64,000 nt of DNA from an uncultured Methylophilaceae bacterium (GCA_903834185.1 CAILHX010000031.1:35455-99454); one strand, 5' to 3'. Numbered from the stretch's first letter, positions 19,639 through 27,947 are shown. Notes: generated by a model not told the origin, from the letters alone. Program-made: numbers and translations.

Positions 19639-20754
19639 ATGAGCAGCTATATTGAAGAAATTGAAACCGAAGATCATCTTCAGGCAGGTACTGGTCGAGC
19701 TGTTCTGACGTTTCCCAATCCCCAGCAGATTAGCTTGTCTATTCGTGCAAGTGCATTGGTATTTGCAGATCCGGAATCGCAAAAGCTACTGTCCATAATC
19801 GAACGCGTAGCCCCAAGTGAAGCAACTGTTTTGATCAAGGGAGAAACAGGAACGGGCAAAGAACTTGTTGCTAGACACATTCACTCCTTAAGCAGAAGAA
19901 AAAACGGACCTTTTGCGGCAATTAACTGTGGTGCATTTTCTGAGACACTGGTTGAAAGTGAGCTATTCGGTTATGAACGCGGAGCATTTACCGGTGCTGT
20001 TGGCGCAAAACCAGGCTGGTTTGAAACCGCCAATGGCGGTACGCTCTTTCTGGATGAAATCGGGGACTTGCCGATGTCCACCCAGGTCAAGTTGCTGCGT
20101 GTTTTGCAGGAAAGAGAAATTATCCGTGTCGGTGCAAGAAAAACCACTCCGATTGACGTCAGGTTACTTGCGGCAACCAATGTGGACCTCAAGGAAGCAG
20201 TACATGCCGGCAGGTTCCGTGAAGATCTCTTTTATCGAATCAACGTGGTACCACTACAGCTATCGCCATTGCGGGAGAGGCCGGGGGATATTCTGCCGCT
20301 GATACAGCACTTCATTAGAGTCTACGCGAAAAGGCTGCATATCAAGGAACCCATCATCCTGCCTGAAACTTTGCGCGCCCTGAGCGATTATCCATGGCCA
20401 GGGAATATTCGTGAGCTGGAAAACCTGATTCATCGTGCGCTGCTGGTTTGCGAAGGAGAAGTATTGAGGCCTCATAACCTCAACCTGCCGATTATTCGCG
20501 AACATGATTATGAAGTTCCAAAAGCAATATTGCAGGACGAGCCACCGCTGGAGGATGATTTCAGCAACATCAAGAAAGCTTTCGCGAAGCTTTTTGAAAT
20601 GGAGCCCGAGGCGCTTTACGACAGCGTTAATAAAGCATTGATTACACAAGCTTATCAGCACGCCCGTGAAAATCAGGTACAAACTGCAAAACTTCTTGGA
20701 ATCAGTCGGAACGTCCTGCGGAACCAGTTGAAACACTTGGGCTTGATCGTATAA
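19639..20754 (+). CDS. sfnR: Sigma-54-dependent activator, SfnR-like, without receiver domain
   Basis: A bacterial enhancer-binding protein of 371 residues. After a short N-terminus of about 45 residues with no receiver, GAF or PAS domain comes a full AAA+ domain: Walker A GETGTGKE, ELFGYERGAFTGA (the loop contacting sigma-54), Walker B GGTLFLDEIGDLP, REDLFYRINVVPLQLSPLRER and the WPGNIRELEN sensor II. A Fis-type helix-turn-helix ends it (QTAKLLGISRNVLRNQLKHL). This is the SfnR layout known from pseudomonad organosulfur regulons, and the downstream genes carry sigma-54 elements. I chose the ATG at 19639, with GGGAGA just before it, over an upstream GTG at 19573. The 300 bp upstream shows no sigma-54 element. 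Confidence 0.88.
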   Translation: MSSYIEEIETEDHLQAGTGRAVLTFPNPQQISLSIRASALVFADPESQKLLSIIERVAPSEATVLIKGETGTGKELVARHIHSLSRRKNGPFAAINCGAFSETLVESELFGYERGAFTGAVGAKPGWFETANGGTLFLDEIGDLPMSTQVKLLRVLQEREIIRVGARKTTPIDVRLLAATNVDLKEAVHAGRFREDLFYRINVVPLQLSPLRERPGDILPLIQHFIRVYAKRLHIKEPIILPETLRALSDYPWPGNIRELENLIHRALLVCEGEVLRPHNLNLPIIREHDYEVPKAILQDEPPLEDDFSNIKKAFAKLFEMEPEALYDSVNKALITQAYQHARENQVQTAKLLGISRNVLRNQLKHLGLIV

Positions 20755-20770
20755 GCAACTTACTTCTGCG

Positions 20771-20840
20771 CTGTTTGTTTCTGAACAGGAAAGCACGATT
20801 TTCAACAGCCATCTTCTGCTGCAGGTTGTTTTTTCAACAG
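20771..20840 (+). promoter_or_regulatory. Candidate activator-binding region upstream of the reductase promoter
   Basis: The stretch holds an interrupted inverted repeat, CTGTTTGTTTCTGAACAG (20771-20788). A direct repeat, TTTTCAACAG, occurs at 20799-20808 and again at 20831-20840, exactly 32 bp apart (three helical turns). It begins about 100 bp before the sigma-54 element, the normal place for an enhancer site. An 18-bp sequence differing at three positions from the first repeat lies at 30769-30786, before the TonB receptor promoter. Binding by the SfnR-like protein is inference. Confidence 0.45.
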
Positions 20841-20868
20841 GATTACTCTAATTCCGCCCCATTTTGCA

Positions 20869-20884
20869 TGGCATGGAACATGCT
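20869..20884 (+). promoter_or_regulatory. Sigma-54 promoter (-24/-12) of the FMN reductase gene
   Basis: TGGCATGGAACATGCT fits the consensus TGGCACG-N4-TTGCW with correct GG-to-GC spacing; it deviates at only two positions. The expected start site is near 20896, giving a leader of about 60 bases to the ATG at 20958. Confidence 0.85.
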
Positions 20885-20957
20885 AACTTGGGAAGGTGCT
20901 AATAAAAGCAGATCGCTTTAGCATTGCCTTTCAATGAATAAGTATTTAGGAGCTTAT

Positions 20958-21509
20958 ATGCGAAGAATCGTAGGGATTTCCGGCAGTATTGGAAATCCAT
21001 CGCGCACGCGTGCGCTGGTCGAAAATATCCTGATCAAAACCGCACAAAAAACCCATAGCAAGTATGACTTGATTGATATTGCAGAAATAGCCGTGGAGGT
21101 TGGGTCAGCGATTAGCTTTGACCGAATACCCGCAGTTGTTCAGGAAGCATACCGTAAGCTTTATGATGCGGATATCATCGTCATTGCGACACCGGTTTAC
21201 AAAGCATCGTATACGGGATTGCTCAAACATTTCTTTGACCTGATCGATCCCAAGCGCCTGACAGGAAAAATTGCAATATTGGCTGCTACCGGGGGAAGTG
21301 ATCAACATGCACTGATTCTGGAGAGTCATCTACGCCCACTGGCCAGTTTTTTTGGGCTGATTACAGTGCCTACGGCAATTTATGCTCGAGACAGTGAATT
21401 CGTGGATTACCAGCTTAATAGCGACGCCATATCCAATCGAATCAATTCCGCTGTGGAACAAGCAGCCGGGCTATTCCCTCTGGAGCAGCCTGCAGCATTG
21501 GCTGCTTGA
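20958..21509 (+). CDS. msuE: NAD(P)H-dependent FMN reductase, MsuE/SsuE family
   Basis: A flavodoxin-like reductase of 183 residues that supplies FMNH2 to two-component sulfonate/sulfone monooxygenases. Recognised by the N-terminal phosphate-binding loop GISGSIGNPSRTRALV, the ATPVYKASYTGLLKHFFDLI block and LAATGGSDQHALILESHLRPL, which are characteristic of the MsuE/SsuE group. I chose the ATG at 20958 because TAGGAGC precedes it. It has its own sigma-54 promoter and a strong terminator follows. The two SsuD-type oxygenases at 35-37 kb are the likely users. Confidence 0.92.
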   Translation: MRRIVGISGSIGNPSRTRALVENILIKTAQKTHSKYDLIDIAEIAVEVGSAISFDRIPAVVQEAYRKLYDADIIVIATPVYKASYTGLLKHFFDLIDPKRLTGKIAILAATGGSDQHALILESHLRPLASFFGLITVPTAIYARDSEFVDYQLNSDAISNRINSAVEQAAGLFPLEQPAALAA

Positions 21510-21526
21510 TTAGGAGTGAACGAAGG

Positions 21527-21562
21527 AAAAAGGGCAGCGACCATAAGCGCGGCCCTTTTTTA
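21527..21562. terminator. Bidirectional terminator between msuE and tauE-like gene
   Basis: The stem AAAAAGGGC / GCCCTTTTTT encloses an inner GCG...CGC pairing and is flanked by A-run and T-run on the two sides, so it can terminate the plus-strand msuE transcript and the minus-strand TauE operon. Confidence 0.85.
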
Positions 21563-21577
21563 TTGCAGATGCTGGTT

Positions 21578-22333
21578 TTAGCGCAGAAAAAGCCAGCCCG
21601 TCAGTATTACTCCAACCAGAACAACGAAGCCGCGCATGTATAGTTCAGGCAACCTGTGTAACAGCCACCCTCCGACGATCGCTCCAGCGACACCACCCAT
21701 AGACAGCGCAAAAGCAGCGTGCCAATCAATCTGACTGGAATATGCAAACAGAACAACGGCAGAAGCGTTCATCGCCATAGCCATTACATTTTTGGTCGCC
21801 GTGGCAACACGAACTTCCTGCCCCGCGACTATCAGTGCAGCAAGCATCAAAAAACCGATACCGCCCCCAAAATACCCTCCATAGATGGCAATGATGAACT
21901 GGATAAATGCTAGCAGCCCACCGGGGATTGCTTTGGCGGCATGTAGTTGTTTTTTACGGAAGCTGCCCCATGCAAAAATGAACGTGGCAAATAGCACCAG
22001 CCAAGGCACCAGACGAGAAAAAAAGGTAACTGGGGTATGCAGTAACAGGATGGCTCCGACAATTCCTCCAGCAACACTGAGTACGAATAACTTCAGGATA
22101 GTTAATTCACCCACGCCGCGGGCTAACTTACGCCCTGCTAGAGATGAAACGATCTGATTGGGGAATAGCGCTATAGTCGAGGTCATATTTGCTGCGAGCG
22201 GATTCAGGCCAGCCAGCAGCAAAGCAGGAAAAGTAATGAAAGAACCGCCACCGGCAAGTGTGTTCTGTATACCGGCATACAGGCCAGCCAGAAAAACAAG
22301 GAGTTCTGTGGTAGTTTGTAAATGAGACGGCAT
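21578..22333 (-). CDS. TauE/SafE (TSUP) family exporter
   Basis: A 251-residue membrane protein with about eight hydrophobic segments and the TSUP family signature LAGLYAGIQNTLAGGGSFITFPALLLAG plus its repeat IYGGYFGGGIGFLMLAAL. TauE-type proteins export sulfite, sulfoacetate or related anions. In this island a plausible job is to remove excess sulfite released by desulfonation; this is inference. It is the last gene of the minus-strand run that begins with the ABC ATPase. Confidence 0.9.
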   Translation of the reverse strand: MPSHLQTTTELLVFLAGLYAGIQNTLAGGGSFITFPALLLAGLNPLAANMTSTIALFPNQIVSSLAGRKLARGVGELTILKLFVLSVAGGIVGAILLLHTPVTFFSRLVPWLVLFATFIFAWGSFRKKQLHAAKAIPGGLLAFIQFIIAIYGGYFGGGIGFLMLAALIVAGQEVRVATATKNVMAMAMNASAVVLFAYSSQIDWHAAFALSMGGVAGAIVGGWLLHRLPELYMRGFVVLVGVILTGWLFLR

Positions 22334-22351
22334 AAGCAGATTGAGTTGGTG

Positions 22352-22954
22352 TTACTCAGTCAAATTCAATGCATGCCCTAACTTCATTTGCTTGGTAAAA
22401 AGATACGAGTAGTTATTGGGGTTTGATCGCGTAATGAGTGGTATGGTTTCGGAAATAACCACGCCGAATGAACTTAACTGTTTCGACTTATCCGCGTTGT
22501 TGCTCAGCAATTTGATGGAACGCGGCTGCAACAGATGCAATATTTCAGCGGCAGCCTTATATGATCTGGCATCAACAGGCAGTCCTAAAGCCAGGTTTGC
22601 TTGCACAGTATCCAAACCTTTATCCTGCAGGTCGTAGGCGCGTATTTTATTCGCCAGCCCTATACCGCGCCCCTCATGATTGCGCAGATATACAATAAGC
22701 CCCTGGCCGGCATCAGAAATATATTGCTGTGCCAGGTTCAGCTGTTCGCCACAGTCGCATCGAGAGGAGGAGAAAATATCTCCCGTCAAGCATTCGGAGT
22801 GGACTCTGGTCAAAACATTATCCGCATGAAAAATATCCCCCATGACCAGCGCCACATGTTCAGTAGCGCTTTGAAGGTCGTGGTACACATGGAATTCAAA
22901 TTCTCCGAATGAAGTCGGTAATTTTGAGGTGGAAAGTTTAACTAAACTGGTCAT
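22352..22954 (-). CDS. ribA: GTP cyclohydrolase II
   Basis: A 200-residue stand-alone GTP cyclohydrolase II, the first committed enzyme of riboflavin synthesis. The zinc site appears as HSECLTGDIFSSSRCDCGEQL (three Cys), followed by LRNHEGRGIGLANKIRAYDLQ and the C-terminal RSIKLLSNNADK. No DHBP synthase domain is fused. There is no obvious ribosome site before the ATG. Its place between the cupin and TauE genes of a flavin-dependent sulfur pathway suggests an extra copy for flavin supply. Confidence 0.93.
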   Translation of the reverse strand: MTSLVKLSTSKLPTSFGEFEFHVYHDLQSATEHVALVMGDIFHADNVLTRVHSECLTGDIFSSSRCDCGEQLNLAQQYISDAGQGLIVYLRNHEGRGIGLANKIRAYDLQDKGLDTVQANLALGLPVDARSYKAAAEILHLLQPRSIKLLSNNADKSKQLSSFGVVISETIPLITRSNPNNYSYLFTKQMKLGHALNLTE

Positions 22955-23034
22955 CTGGCATGCAGGTCATAAGATTGGTTGAGCCTTAGTATTCTTTCTC
23001 GTGCCGCATCAGTAGGTATCAGGATCGTATAGCA

Positions 23035-23538
23035 CTAGTCTATTGCAATCCATCGCTTGGCTTGAGCAGCCTGGCTTGGATTGCCTTCAATACGGATTAA
23101 CTTTGCAGGCCCATCGCGTCGCGGAGAATGAATTTCCCCTTCATTATATGTGCGTGCGGAGCCTGAAGCCAGTACAGATGATCCGCGCAACCTGACTTTT
23201 CCAGGCTGTTCTTCACTGGCTGGTTCAACGATCTCCCAGCTATCCATGATCGTTTCTCCACTGACCTGACCATATATCGCCCACGAATCACCGTGATCGT
23301 GGGGGTTAGTGCGACGCGCCTCATGAAATACATGACCCAATATGGCGAATCCCAAGTCACGGTCTTGGTATAAAACATTACGCTGAGGTTGGTCATTGCC
23401 CAGGTGTTGTTTTATCAACTCGCTATCTATGACGGCTTGTTCCAGCAGTTTGCGGACGGTCTCGCGTCCGGCAGGTCCGGGGTCGGACAGCAATGCCTGT
23501 TTCACCTGCTGCGCAAATATCTCTAAGGTAATGGCCAT
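23035..23538 (-). CDS. Cupin protein resembling cysteine/thiol dioxygenases
   Basis: A 167-residue double-stranded beta-helix protein. Metal ligands can be read as the HxH of TNPHDHGDSWAIYGQVSG and a third His in GEIHSPRRDGPAKLIRIEG, the three-His triad used by cysteine and mercaptopropionate dioxygenases. These oxidise thiols to sulfinates. The start at 23538 is chosen because AAGGAAT precedes that ATG; a GTG at 23556 is also open. It lies 74 bp after exbD on the same strand. Substrate unknown; a thiol or sulfide is an inference. Confidence 0.72.
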   Translation of the reverse strand: MAITLEIFAQQVKQALLSDPGPAGRETVRKLLEQAVIDSELIKQHLGNDQPQRNVLYQDRDLGFAILGHVFHEARRTNPHDHGDSWAIYGQVSGETIMDSWEIVEPASEEQPGKVRLRGSSVLASGSARTYNEGEIHSPRRDGPAKLIRIEGNPSQAAQAKRWIAID

Positions 23539-23612
23539 TCGATTATTCCTTGTCACATGTCTGAATATAAGTATTTAATTCCGGCATCTTCTGTTGGCAA
23601 GAGGTGAAGTCT

Positions 23613-24020
23613 TCACTCCGCTTCGGTCAATACAGCAAGCTTGGTAACACCTGCGCGCTCGACAACTGCCATCACTTTTGCAACAACGGCATACTTGACG
23701 GATTCGTCGGAACTTAGGTGATATACAACATCCGGATTCTGCGCCAGACGCTTTTTAAGCTCGGACTCTAGTGATGTAATCGATTGTTCCTGCTTATCGA
23801 TATAAACCTTGCCCGAAGCATCAATGCTGATGGTCACAGGTTTCGCTGGTTCGGGCGGCCTCGTTGCGACGGTCTTGGGCAAGTTTACATGCACTGCATT
23901 ATTCAGCAGCGGGGCTGTCACGATAAAGGCCACCAGCAGCACCAGCATCACGTCTACCAAAGGCGTGATGTTGATTTCACTCATCACCTGATCGCCATCA
24001 TTTGCACTTGAGAATGCCAT
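23613..24020 (-). CDS. exbD: Biopolymer transport protein ExbD
   Basis: A 135-residue protein with a short cytoplasmic N-terminus, one membrane helix containing the conserved Asp (INITPLVDVMLVLLVAFIV) and a periplasmic domain. It forms the proton-driven motor with ExbB and TonB. Its ATG overlaps the exbB stop by one base. It appears dedicated to the TonB-dependent receptor at 31-33 kb because it sits in the island's operon. Confidence 0.95.
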   Translation of the reverse strand: MAFSSANDGDQVMSEINITPLVDVMLVLLVAFIVTAPLLNNAVHVNLPKTVATRPPEPAKPVTISIDASGKVYIDKQEQSITSLESELKKRLAQNPDVVYHLSSDESVKYAVVAKVMAVVERAGVTKLAVLTEAE

Positions 24021-24742
24021 TATGCTACGGCTCCTTTCAGGTTGCGTACCACACCACCAACTGCTGACGGAGATTGTTCTTGCGCCTCCGGCTTACGGAA
24101 ATGGATTCTTCTGGAAAGCGCGATAAAGTCAGCGGCAAAATCATCGAGATTATTGCTGCTGATTTTCAATCTGCGTAAAAAGAAGTTATAGGCCAATACC
24201 GCAGGTACCGCGACCGCAATGCCGAAAGCTGTCGCAATCAGTGCTTCGCCGATCGGGCCTGCCACCACTTCCAGGCTAGCCGACCCCAACCTACTGATGT
24301 CGGTCAGCGCATGCATGATGCCCCACACAGTACCGAACAAGCCGACAAAAGGTGAAGTGCTACCGATACTGGCCAGCACCGAGAGTCCGCTCTCGCGGAT
24401 TACTCGCTCCTTTTGAATCTGCTGCCGTAACGCACGTTCCAGCACGTCCTGACGATCTCCAAAATGTTGCAGGTCATGCGGAGTATTCAAGTCTATATCC
24501 TTCAATGCATCGAATCCCACTTGCGAGACCCGATAAGTCGGCCCGGCGTGCCCTTCCAGATTGGATGCTGCCTGAAAGTCATTCGCACTCCAGAAAGCGG
24601 CGCGAAATTTGACGTTTTGCTTGCGCATACGCCAGATCTGGAAGGTTTTGACTAGGATCAGCGTCCATGTCACCAGAGAAAAAGCCTCCAGCGACCACAA
24701 CACACTCTGCACAACAAGCGATTTAGTAGAAATATCAATCAT
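24020..24742 (-). CDS. exbB: Biopolymer transport protein ExbB (MotA/TolQ/ExbB family)
   Basis: A 240-residue inner-membrane proton-channel protein with three membrane helices. The family segment GLFGTVWGIMHALTDISRLGSASLEVVAGPIGEAL and the following TAFGIAVAVPAVLAYNFF are readable. It lies 30 bp after tonB and overlaps exbD. Confidence 0.95.
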   Translation of the reverse strand: MIDISTKSLVVQSVLWSLEAFSLVTWTLILVKTFQIWRMRKQNVKFRAAFWSANDFQAASNLEGHAGPTYRVSQVGFDALKDIDLNTPHDLQHFGDRQDVLERALRQQIQKERVIRESGLSVLASIGSTSPFVGLFGTVWGIMHALTDISRLGSASLEVVAGPIGEALIATAFGIAVAVPAVLAYNFFLRRLKISSNNLDDFAADFIALSRRIHFRKPEAQEQSPSAVGGVVRNLKGAVA

Positions 24743-24772
24743 GGTAATACCTCATTATTTAGAAAATTTAAG

Positions 24773-25585
24773 TTACTTGGAAAGTTTAAAAACAATAGGA
24801 ACAGTGACCCAGCCATCGATAGGCTTGCTACCACGACGAATGGGATCAAAAGTCCAATTACGGACAGCAGATTGTGCAGCATCATCCAGAGTCTTTCTGC
24901 CGCTGCTTTGCTTGATATCGACCATATCCGTCTTGCCACTGGCGAGAATATGCACATGCAGCAACACGGTCCCCTCAAAGCCCTGGCGAATGGCAAAGGC
25001 AGGATACTCGGCAGGTGGATTATTGCGGTAAGCGGCATTGATATCGGGCTCCACGATAGGCTCATCCACCTTGGGCGGAGGGGGCGGTTCCGGCGGGGCG
25101 GCCTCTACGGGCCCGGTTGTTTTCGCGGCTTCCGTGTTTTCCGCCACGGTCACGACATCATGTGCAACATTCTGTTCCGCTGGAGGGGTACGCATCGCGG
25201 CGACCGGTGGCGGTACAGGCGCAGGTTTCTGTTCTACATGGTGCTGAATCTTGGGCGGCGGCGGAGGGGGCGGTGGTGGCTCCTCAATCTTTTTTTCGGG
25301 CTTGACGAACTCGATCTCTACATGATGAGGAATAGCCAGCAAAGTAGCACTCTGATCCTTATGCAGCATCGCATTGACGACCAGGAATTGAAACAGCGCT
25401 GCGCCGACACCAAAAGCAAGGTAATGCTGCCATGTCAAATCATGAGGCAACGTTTCGTCAAACCTGGCTTGAGGCAGCGCAAGATAACCATGTTCTCCAG
25501 AGCAATCCGTCGCAATCGTCGTTACTCTGGCCGGCGCATCAATCAATGACTGAGTCAATAGTTCGGAGGGGTTCAATGCGCCCAT
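24773..25585 (-). CDS. tonB: Energy transducer TonB
   Basis: A 270-residue TonB. One membrane helix lies at about residues 53-73 after an unusually long N-terminal cytoplasmic stretch. A Pro-rich spacer (runs of nine and five prolines) crosses the periplasm, and a C-terminal TonB domain follows (YPAFAIRQGFEGTVLLHVHI, then SSGRKTLDDAAQSAVRNWTF). The ATG at 25585, with GGAG six bases before it, is preferred to a GTG at 25591 that overlaps the ABC gene stop. Being coupled to an ABC ATPase gene is unusual and ties it to sulfonate uptake. Confidence 0.93.
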   Translation of the reverse strand: MGALNPSELLTQSLIDAPARVTTIATDCSGEHGYLALPQARFDETLPHDLTWQHYLAFGVGAALFQFLVVNAMLHKDQSATLLAIPHHVEIEFVKPEKKIEEPPPPPPPPPKIQHHVEQKPAPVPPPVAAMRTPPAEQNVAHDVVTVAENTEAAKTTGPVEAAPPEPPPPPKVDEPIVEPDINAAYRNNPPAEYPAFAIRQGFEGTVLLHVHILASGKTDMVDIKQSSGRKTLDDAAQSAVRNWTFDPIRRGSKPIDGWVTVPIVFKLSK

Positions 25586-25587
25586 GA

Positions 25588-26477
25588 TCACTCCACCTCG
25601 ATGCTGTAAAAATCACTGAGAACATCGGTCTTGATGCGCTGGAAATCGACAGAACTTCGCTCTCTTGGACGTGCCAAGGGAACTGGTACGATTCTTTTTA
25701 TACGACCGGGATGAGACTCCATCACGACGATGCGATCGCCGAGGAATACTGCTTCTTCCACGTCATGTGTTACCAATATCGTGGTCATACCTTCTTTTTC
25801 CCAAAGCAGCTCCAGCTCTTGCTGTAACTTCAGCCGCGTTAAGGCATCCAGGGCACCAAAGGGTTCGTCCAGTAACAAAAGCTGGGGGCGTAGCACCAGA
25901 GCGCGAGCGATCGCTACACGTTGCGACATTCCACCTGAAAGTTGATGCGGATAGGCACTTTCAAAGCCTTGCAGTCCGACCACTGCGATTTGAGCTTTCA
26001 CACGCGCCGCCCGCTCTAACTTATCTACTTTGGTCGCCGAGAACGCCAACGAAATATTTTCCTCGACCGTCATCCACGGGAATAACCTATGCTCCTGGAA
26101 CACGATCCCGCGTCCGAGATCAGTTCCGGTGATAGGCACGCCCAGATAATCCGCGCTACCGAGATATTCGTTATCCAGCCCGGCCAGGATGCGCAGCAGG
26201 GTCGACTTACCGCAACCGCTTGCGCCAACGATGGAAACAAACTCCCCGGTGTTAACCGACAGATCAATATGCTCCAGCACTTTCAAAATCCGATCTTGCA
26301 GAGTAAAGGATTTTTCCAGCCCGACGATTTCCAGCGCTGTCGTGGAGGTGGTAGCCGCTTGCTTTGCCACTTCGCGCAGCTCGGTTTTCCGTCCGCGTCG
26401 AGATTCAAGCTCTAACGGCGGTACAGCCAATACCTGATCGTTTTGCCGCAGATGAACTGCGGCGGTTTTGATCGTCA
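25588..26477 (-). CDS. Sulfonate/taurine-type ABC transporter ATPase (SsuB/TauB family)
   Basis: A protein of about 295 residues with a roughly 45-residue extension before the ATPase core. It has Walker A GASGCGKSTLLRILAG, Q-loop FQEHRLFPWMTVEENI, signature LSGGMSQRVAIARAL, Walker B LLLLDEPFGALDALT and the H-loop VTHDVEEAVFLGDRI, all of the nitrate/sulfonate/taurine subfamily. The open frame extends further upstream to 26754, but the ATG at 26477 has GGAGAG before it and lies about 35 bases after the predicted sigma-54 start site. The cognate permeases and binding protein are on the opposite strand at 28-30.6 kb. Confidence 0.93.
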
Positions 26478-26523
26478 TTCCAATTGCTCTCCATAAAGGG
26501 AATAAAAAATTACCTAATGTATT

Positions 26524-26539
26524 AGCAACTGGCGTGCCA
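26524..26539 (-). promoter_or_regulatory. Sigma-54 promoter of the ABC ATPase-tonB-exbBD operon
   Basis: On the minus strand the sequence is TGGCACGCCAGTTGCT, an exact match to the consensus TGGCACG-N4-TTGCW. It lies 47 bp before the ABC ATPase start and is divergent from the element at 26723-26738. Seven co-directional genes follow. Confidence 0.93.
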
Positions 26540-26722
26540 TGTGAAAATATTGATATAAATAAACAACTTATAAAAATACGTGCACTTGTCACTGCGGTAA
26601 GTGTTTCAAATCCAGCACCCTTGCTGCCGCATGTGCAACAGGTGTGGCTATAAACCAGCAAAGAAGCCCTGGAACGCTTCCCGTAAAAATACAAATATAT
26701 GATTAATAACAAATAAATGATT

Positions 26723-26738
26723 TGGCATGGAGTGTGCT
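26723..26738 (+). promoter_or_regulatory. Sigma-54 promoter of the first DszB-like gene and ABC permease genes
   Basis: TGGCATGGAGTGTGCT has the GG and GC dinucleotides at the required spacing and one mismatch in each box. The predicted start is near 26750, leaving a leader of about 65 bases. The 180 bp between this and the divergent promoter contain TTGC-type half sites around 26621-26642 (TTGCTG...GCAACAGG), possibly a shared activator site. Confidence 0.85.
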
Positions 26739-26815
26739 GTACATGACCAGACACCCCGGGCTGATCGGGAATTTAACAATTGACTCTACAAATCAAATCT
26801 ACAGGAGTTCTACAC

Positions 26816-27865
26816 ATGGCTAACAATCTTGATGTTCTTTGGTATACCCGCTGCCCGGTTCCAACCGGCCTTGGCATCGCTTTGCAAAAAGGCTGGCTGG
26901 AAGAAAGCTTCTCCTCCAGTTGCACAAAGATCGAATCGTTGCGGGAATCCAATGATCAGTCGGTACGGGAATCCCATTTCGACCATACGCTGACTAATTC
27001 AGTACGGCACGGCGGCAACATCCCGGCGATCTGGGCACATGCCATTGGCAGGGATACCCGTGTGCTGGGTCTTTCCTGGGCAGATGAAACTCAACTCATC
27101 CTTACGCTGCCGCAAACCGGGATACGCACGGTAAAGGATCTAAAAGGCAGAAAATTCGGTTTGCCAAAGTGGGTCAATGTACAAATAGATTTCACACGCG
27201 CACAGGCAATACGCGGACTGGAGAATGCATTGAAACTGGAAGGCCTGGCCGTCAGCGATGTCGAGATCGTCGACTACACTATCGGCGCCGGCTACAGCGA
27301 CACTCCCGCCAAAAGCGAATCGGGCAACTTTGTGTTCAGTGGACGCTCCAGTGGCCGCAATGACGAACTGGTAGGCCTGCTACGCGGAGAGGTCGACGCC
27401 ATTTTCCTGAAAGGGGCCAGTGCAGCTGCGTTAGCCAACCAATTCGGGTTGGTTACTGTGATAGACACAGGTATACACCCGGATCCCTTGATTCGCGCCA
27501 ATAACGGCACACCACGCACGCTCACCGTTGACCGCAACCTGATCGAAAATCATTTCGATGCAGCGGTTCGTATCGTTGAACAGGTTTTGCACGCCGAGGA
27601 ATGGGCGCGTAGCCATCCGGATGAAACGCGCCGCTTTCTGGCGCGTGAGACCAACAGCAGCGAGTATTGGGTCAGCGTTGCTTATGGCAAGGATGCGCAC
27701 GAACGTCTGCGTACCGACTTTTCGGAGCAATCCATCGCCGGGCTACAGGATTTCGTGAATTTCCTGCACAGATGGTCATTTATTCCCAAAAGCTTCAAGG
27801 TGGATGATTGGCTTGATAGACGTCCACTGGCAGAAGTACTCGGCAGTCAGGCATTAGCTGCTTGA
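26816..27865 (+). CDS. DszB-like sulfinate desulfinase (periplasmic-binding-protein fold), copy 1
   Basis: A 349-residue protein that looks like a sulfonate-binding protein but has no signal peptide, so it should be cytoplasmic. The N-terminus WYTRCPVPTGL aligns with the catalytic-cysteine segment of DszB (2'-hydroxybiphenyl-2-sulfinate desulfinase). H54 and the R64-x-G-G motif (HFDHTLTNSVRHGG) keep the exact ten-residue spacing of DszB His60 and Arg70. Such enzymes release sulfite from an aryl or alkyl sulfinate. The ATG at 26816 has AGGAG upstream; an earlier TTG is rejected. A desulfinase role is inference from the three conserved residues; substrate unknown. Confidence 0.75.
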   Translation: MANNLDVLWYTRCPVPTGLGIALQKGWLEESFSSSCTKIESLRESNDQSVRESHFDHTLTNSVRHGGNIPAIWAHAIGRDTRVLGLSWADETQLILTLPQTGIRTVKDLKGRKFGLPKWVNVQIDFTRAQAIRGLENALKLEGLAVSDVEIVDYTIGAGYSDTPAKSESGNFVFSGRSSGRNDELVGLLRGEVDAIFLKGASAAALANQFGLVTVIDTGIHPDPLIRANNGTPRTLTVDRNLIENHFDAAVRIVEQVLHAEEWARSHPDETRRFLARETNSSEYWVSVAYGKDAHERLRTDFSEQSIAGLQDFVNFLHRWSFIPKSFKVDDWLDRRPLAEVLGSQALAA

Positions 27866-27885
27866 TTATTGAACTACTTGCATAT

Positions 27886-27912
27886 CGGGCTGCCTGCCTG
27901 TCAGGCAGCCCG
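27886..27912 (+). other. Perfect 11-bp hairpin between desulfinase and binding-protein genes
   Basis: CGGGCTGCCTG and CAGGCAGCCCG flank a 5-base loop. No T-run follows, and the next gene starts 36 bp later, so this is more likely an mRNA-stabilising or partial-termination structure within the operon than a full terminator. Confidence 0.6.
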
Positions 27913-27947
27913 AACATATTTAACAGCTCATGTTTTAAAGGATTTTT

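Noticed and set aside
22955..23034. Possible sigma-54 element before ribA on the minus strand (GGCAC present)
   Set aside because: No GC dinucleotide occurs at the required spacing, so ribA is more likely read from the upstream operon promoter.
24773..25585. Proline-rich repeats of tonB as a DNA repeat array or CRISPR-like feature
   Set aside because: They are the coding consequence of the Pro-rich periplasmic spacer; no spaced direct repeats suggesting CRISPR occur anywhere in the window.
26478..26754. An N-terminal extension of the ABC ATPase with hydrophobic stretches
   Set aside because: It would cover the perfect sigma-54 promoter, and a good ribosome site sits before the internal ATG at 26477.
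26816..27865. Calling the protein a periplasmic sulfonate-binding subunit
   Set aside because: There is no signal peptide and the DszB Cys/His/RxGG set is conserved, whereas the true binding protein follows at 27948 with a clear signal peptide.
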